Under the pieces are notes generated by a model, which ran no database searches, was not told the DNA's origin, and saw only the letters and a list, made by a program, of their open reading frames with translations. From contig PMCG01000047.1 in the NCBI GenBank assembly GCA_003155335.1, positions 22,298 through 31,204 of the forward strand: a DNA stretch of 8,907 nt, in the 5' to 3' direction. Both the position numbers and the translations under genes were made by a program. Shown one piece after another: positions 7,440 through 8,907 of this stretch; the first letter of the stretch is position 1; the number at the start of each line of letters is the position of its first letter. This DNA comes from Acidobacteriota bacterium. Lineage in GTDB: Bacteria > Acidobacteriota > Vicinamibacteria > Fen-336.

Positions 7440-8309
7440 TTGCCCTTTGTCCCCGGCTCTCGCAGTGAGCCTTTCTGGTTGCGTGCCACCCGGCTCGTCG
7501 ATCGTCTCCACTCGGCGTACTGTGCCCTGCGGGACGAGTTCGCCTTGGCGTACGTGCCACCCGAGGCGTGGCGTGCCGTCGTCCTGGAGCGCTACAGCGA
7601 GCGCGCCCCGTTCTATCAGGACGAGGCCTACCAGGCCACCGGGCTCTTTCCGTGGGAGGCTGAGGCTGTTGCACGCTGGTTCCCCGGGCCGCCAGCCACG
7701 ATCCTCGTCGGCGGTGCAGGCGCGGGACGCGAAACGCTGGCCTTGGCACGGCTGGGCTACCGCGTCGCGGCATTCGAGCCCACACCGCTTCTGTGCCAGG
7801 CCCTTCGGGATCACTTGACGCAGGCCAGTATCGAAGCACCGATCGCTCTCGCCAGCTATGAGGACCTGGTCCACGCGCTGGACGCTCCACCGACGTCCCT
7901 CCAGTTCCTCTGCCGCGAGAAGGGCTATAACGCGGTCGTGCTCGGCTTGGGCAGCTTCAGCTACTGCGTCGGAGCCGACACTCGCGAACGGCTGCTCTTG
8001 GGCCTGGCTCGCCTGTGCCCGCAGGGGCCGATTCTGCTGAGCTTCGAGCGACATCTGCCGGCCACGGGCCGCGCGGCGCGTCTAGCGCGTATAGTCCGCG
8101 CGTGCCTACGGTTCGCACCCGGTAGCCGGCCGGTCGCAGAAGGCGACCAGCTAGGAGAAACTGGCTTCGAGCATGCCTTCACGGATCACGAGATCGAGGC
8201 ACTGGCGCGCGCGACCGGCTATCGTGTCGCCCAGCTCAGGCACTCGCCCGCTCCCCACGCCGTCCTCGTGCGAGAGGCTGGCGCGGCATCACGATCAGAG
8301 AGGTTTTAG
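7440..8309 (+). CDS. SAM-dependent methyltransferase-like protein (class I Rossmann)
   Basis: A 289-residue protein. The SAM-binding glycine motif is ILVGGAGAGRE (88-98), followed by a beta-2 strand ending in an acidic residue (VAAFEP, Glu113), which normally contacts the SAM ribose. A later strand, YNAVVLGLGSFSYC (163-176), sits where motif II/IV would be, and helix RERLLLGLARLC plus strand GPILLSFERHL (196-206) follow, as in class I methyltransferases. The N-terminal 80 residues are helical and contain PFYQDEAYQATGLFPWE, possibly a substrate cap. The substrate is unknown. The start is uncertain: the first start codon in the open frame is TTG at 7440 with only a weak purine stretch (GCGAGA) before it, and a second TTG lies at 7479. 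No ATG or GTG is available near the N-terminus. The 11-base gap to the PqqD-like gene suggests co-translation and a shared pathway. Confidence 0.78.
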   Translation: MPFVPGSRSEPFWLRATRLVDRLHSAYCALRDEFALAYVPPEAWRAVVLERYSERAPFYQDEAYQATGLFPWEAEAVARWFPGPPATILVGGAGAGRETLALARLGYRVAAFEPTPLLCQALRDHLTQASIEAPIALASYEDLVHALDAPPTSLQFLCREKGYNAVVLGLGSFSYCVGADTRERLLLGLARLCPQGPILLSFERHLPATGRAARLARIVRACLRFAPGSRPVAEGDQLGETGFEHAFTDHEIEALARATGYRVAQLRHSPAPHAVLVREAGAASRSERF

Positions 8310-8326
8310 TTCGTCGGACGCGCCGC
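8310..8326. other. Short convergent intergenic gap
   Basis: Only 17 bases separate the stop codons of the converging methyltransferase and kinase genes. There is no T-rich terminator in the gap. A weak AACG/CGTT inverted repeat at 8329-8340 is inside the kinase's 3' end. Read-through antisense transcription of each gene into the other is therefore possible. Confidence 0.5.
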
Positions 8327-8907
8327 TCAACGCTTGCGTTTCGGCACGGCCAGCACAGCGTCCACGGCGGAAGCGTCGGGACGAAAGCGCAGCAGATACG
8401 AGGGCACCTGCGTCGCGATCTTCGCGCATGTGTCGAGCGCACGCGCCACGCTCTCGCCCTCCCAAGGCGGATAGAAGGTGAGCGCGAACAGCCGACCCCC
8501 TGCCTCGGCGGGTGCCAGCCGAGCGACGCTCGTCTGTCGCGCCTGCTGCAGAAAGAAGAGCGCGCCGAGCGGACGCGAGGCAGCGCTCACGCAACCCGCG
8601 TCTCCGTGCCACGGCGTGCCCCACGCTCGCCACGCCCCCAGCATCTGACGGACCACGATCCTGTCGTCGTTCAGGATCAGGCTGCGCGGCCGCTGGCGAC
8701 GCCACAGGCGCGCCGTTGTGGACTTCCCAGCGCCCGATTGCCCACAGAAGAGCAGCGCCTTTCCGGCCACGACCAGACCGCAGGCGTGCACCTCGATGTC
8801 GCCGTCCTGCGCCAGACGGTGCTGGAACAGGAGCTCGTCCAGCGGATGGTCCAAGGCCAAGCGCGGCCCGCGCCCGCGTGGACGCGGGAAATACAGCCGT
8901 CCGCGCC
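8327..8907 (-). CDS. HPr kinase / PEP carboxykinase-like P-loop kinase (5' partial)
   Basis: Probably a kinase acting on a peptide or small protein. The frame stays open from the TTG at 8860 to the window edge (15 further codons, reading RGRLYFPRPRGRGPRLALDH), so the N-terminus is missing and 8860 is not a trusted start. Numbered from 8860: HPLDELLFQHRLAQ (5-18), then His25 in VHACGLVV, a Walker A loop GQSGAGKST (40-48, nt 8717-8743), an acidic LNDDR strand (63-67) resembling the LVADD motif of HPr kinases, a GTPWHGD segment (81-87) common in HPrK-like kinases, and a C-terminal TQVPSYLLRFRPDASAVDAV. Classical HPr kinases phosphorylate a Ser of HPr. Related kinases occur with PqqD-like proteins in lasso-peptide clusters and in HPr-rel-A type loci. 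Here it converges on the PqqD/methyltransferase pair, which supports a common locus. The P-loop family call is firm; the substrate is not known. Confidence 0.83.
   Translation of the reverse strand, partial: RGRLYFPRPRGRGPRLALDHPLDELLFQHRLAQDGDIEVHACGLVVAGKALLFCGQSGAGKSTTARLWRRQRPRSLILNDDRIVVRQMLGAWRAWGTPWHGDAGCVSAASRPLGALFFLQQARQTSVARLAPAEAGGRLFALTFYPPWEGESVARALDTCAKIATQVPSYLLRFRPDASAVDAVLAVPKRKR

Noticed and set aside
8329..8340. AACGC/GCGTT inverted repeat as a bidirectional terminator
   Set aside because: With a realistic loop the stem has only four pairs, and there is no T-run on either side; it also lies in the kinase coding end.
8295..8705. Second open frame on the - strand (136 codons) over the kinase gene
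   Set aside because: It overlaps the kinase in another frame. The kinase frame has the Walker A and LNDD motifs, while this one is Arg/Ala-rich without motifs.

Overview
The window is GC-rich DNA (about two-thirds G+C by eye) from a bacterium. Codon third positions are strongly G/C-biased, and this bias creates many long open frames antisense to the real genes. I cannot fix the phylum. The gene types (giant DUF11/glycine-rich exoprotein with a C25 peptidase end, PqqD-like protein, HPr-kinase-like protein) fit a high-GC environmental bacterium such as an Acidobacteriota, Gemmatimonadota, Myxococcota or Pseudomonadota member. That is inference, not something the sequence proves.

Layout. Positions 3-7052 (+) hold most of one giant gene whose 5' end lies outside the window. 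It encodes a modular secreted protein with DUF11 beta-sandwich repeats, three copies of a roughly 60-70 residue 'HGL...FTYT' module, a long glycine-rich block, two more DUF11 repeats, a fibronectin-like segment, a Ser/Thr/Pro/Ala-rich linker and a C-terminal gingipain-type (peptidase C25) domain with a visible His/Cys pair. A 49-base gap with a hairpin and a Shine-Dalgarno-like sequence leads to a small PqqD-family protein (7102-7428, +). Eleven bases further on is a SAM-dependent methyltransferase-like protein (7440-8309, +). Converging on it, with a 17-base gap, is an HPr-kinase/PEP-carboxykinase-like P-loop protein (8327-8907, -) cut by the right edge.

How the genes may work together. The three + strand genes are tightly spaced and could be co-transcribed. 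PqqD-like proteins are peptide-binding chaperones or recognition elements in ribosomal-peptide modification. Methyltransferases and HPrK-like kinases are known tailoring or partner enzymes in such loci, and also occur in the HPr-rel-A type of system. The PqqD/methyltransferase/kinase group therefore looks like one edge of a peptide- or protein-modification locus whose substrate gene is not in the window. Whether the giant peptidase belongs to it functionally or is only a neighbour cannot be decided here. No tRNA, rRNA, CRISPR array, insertion sequence or convincing promoter was seen.
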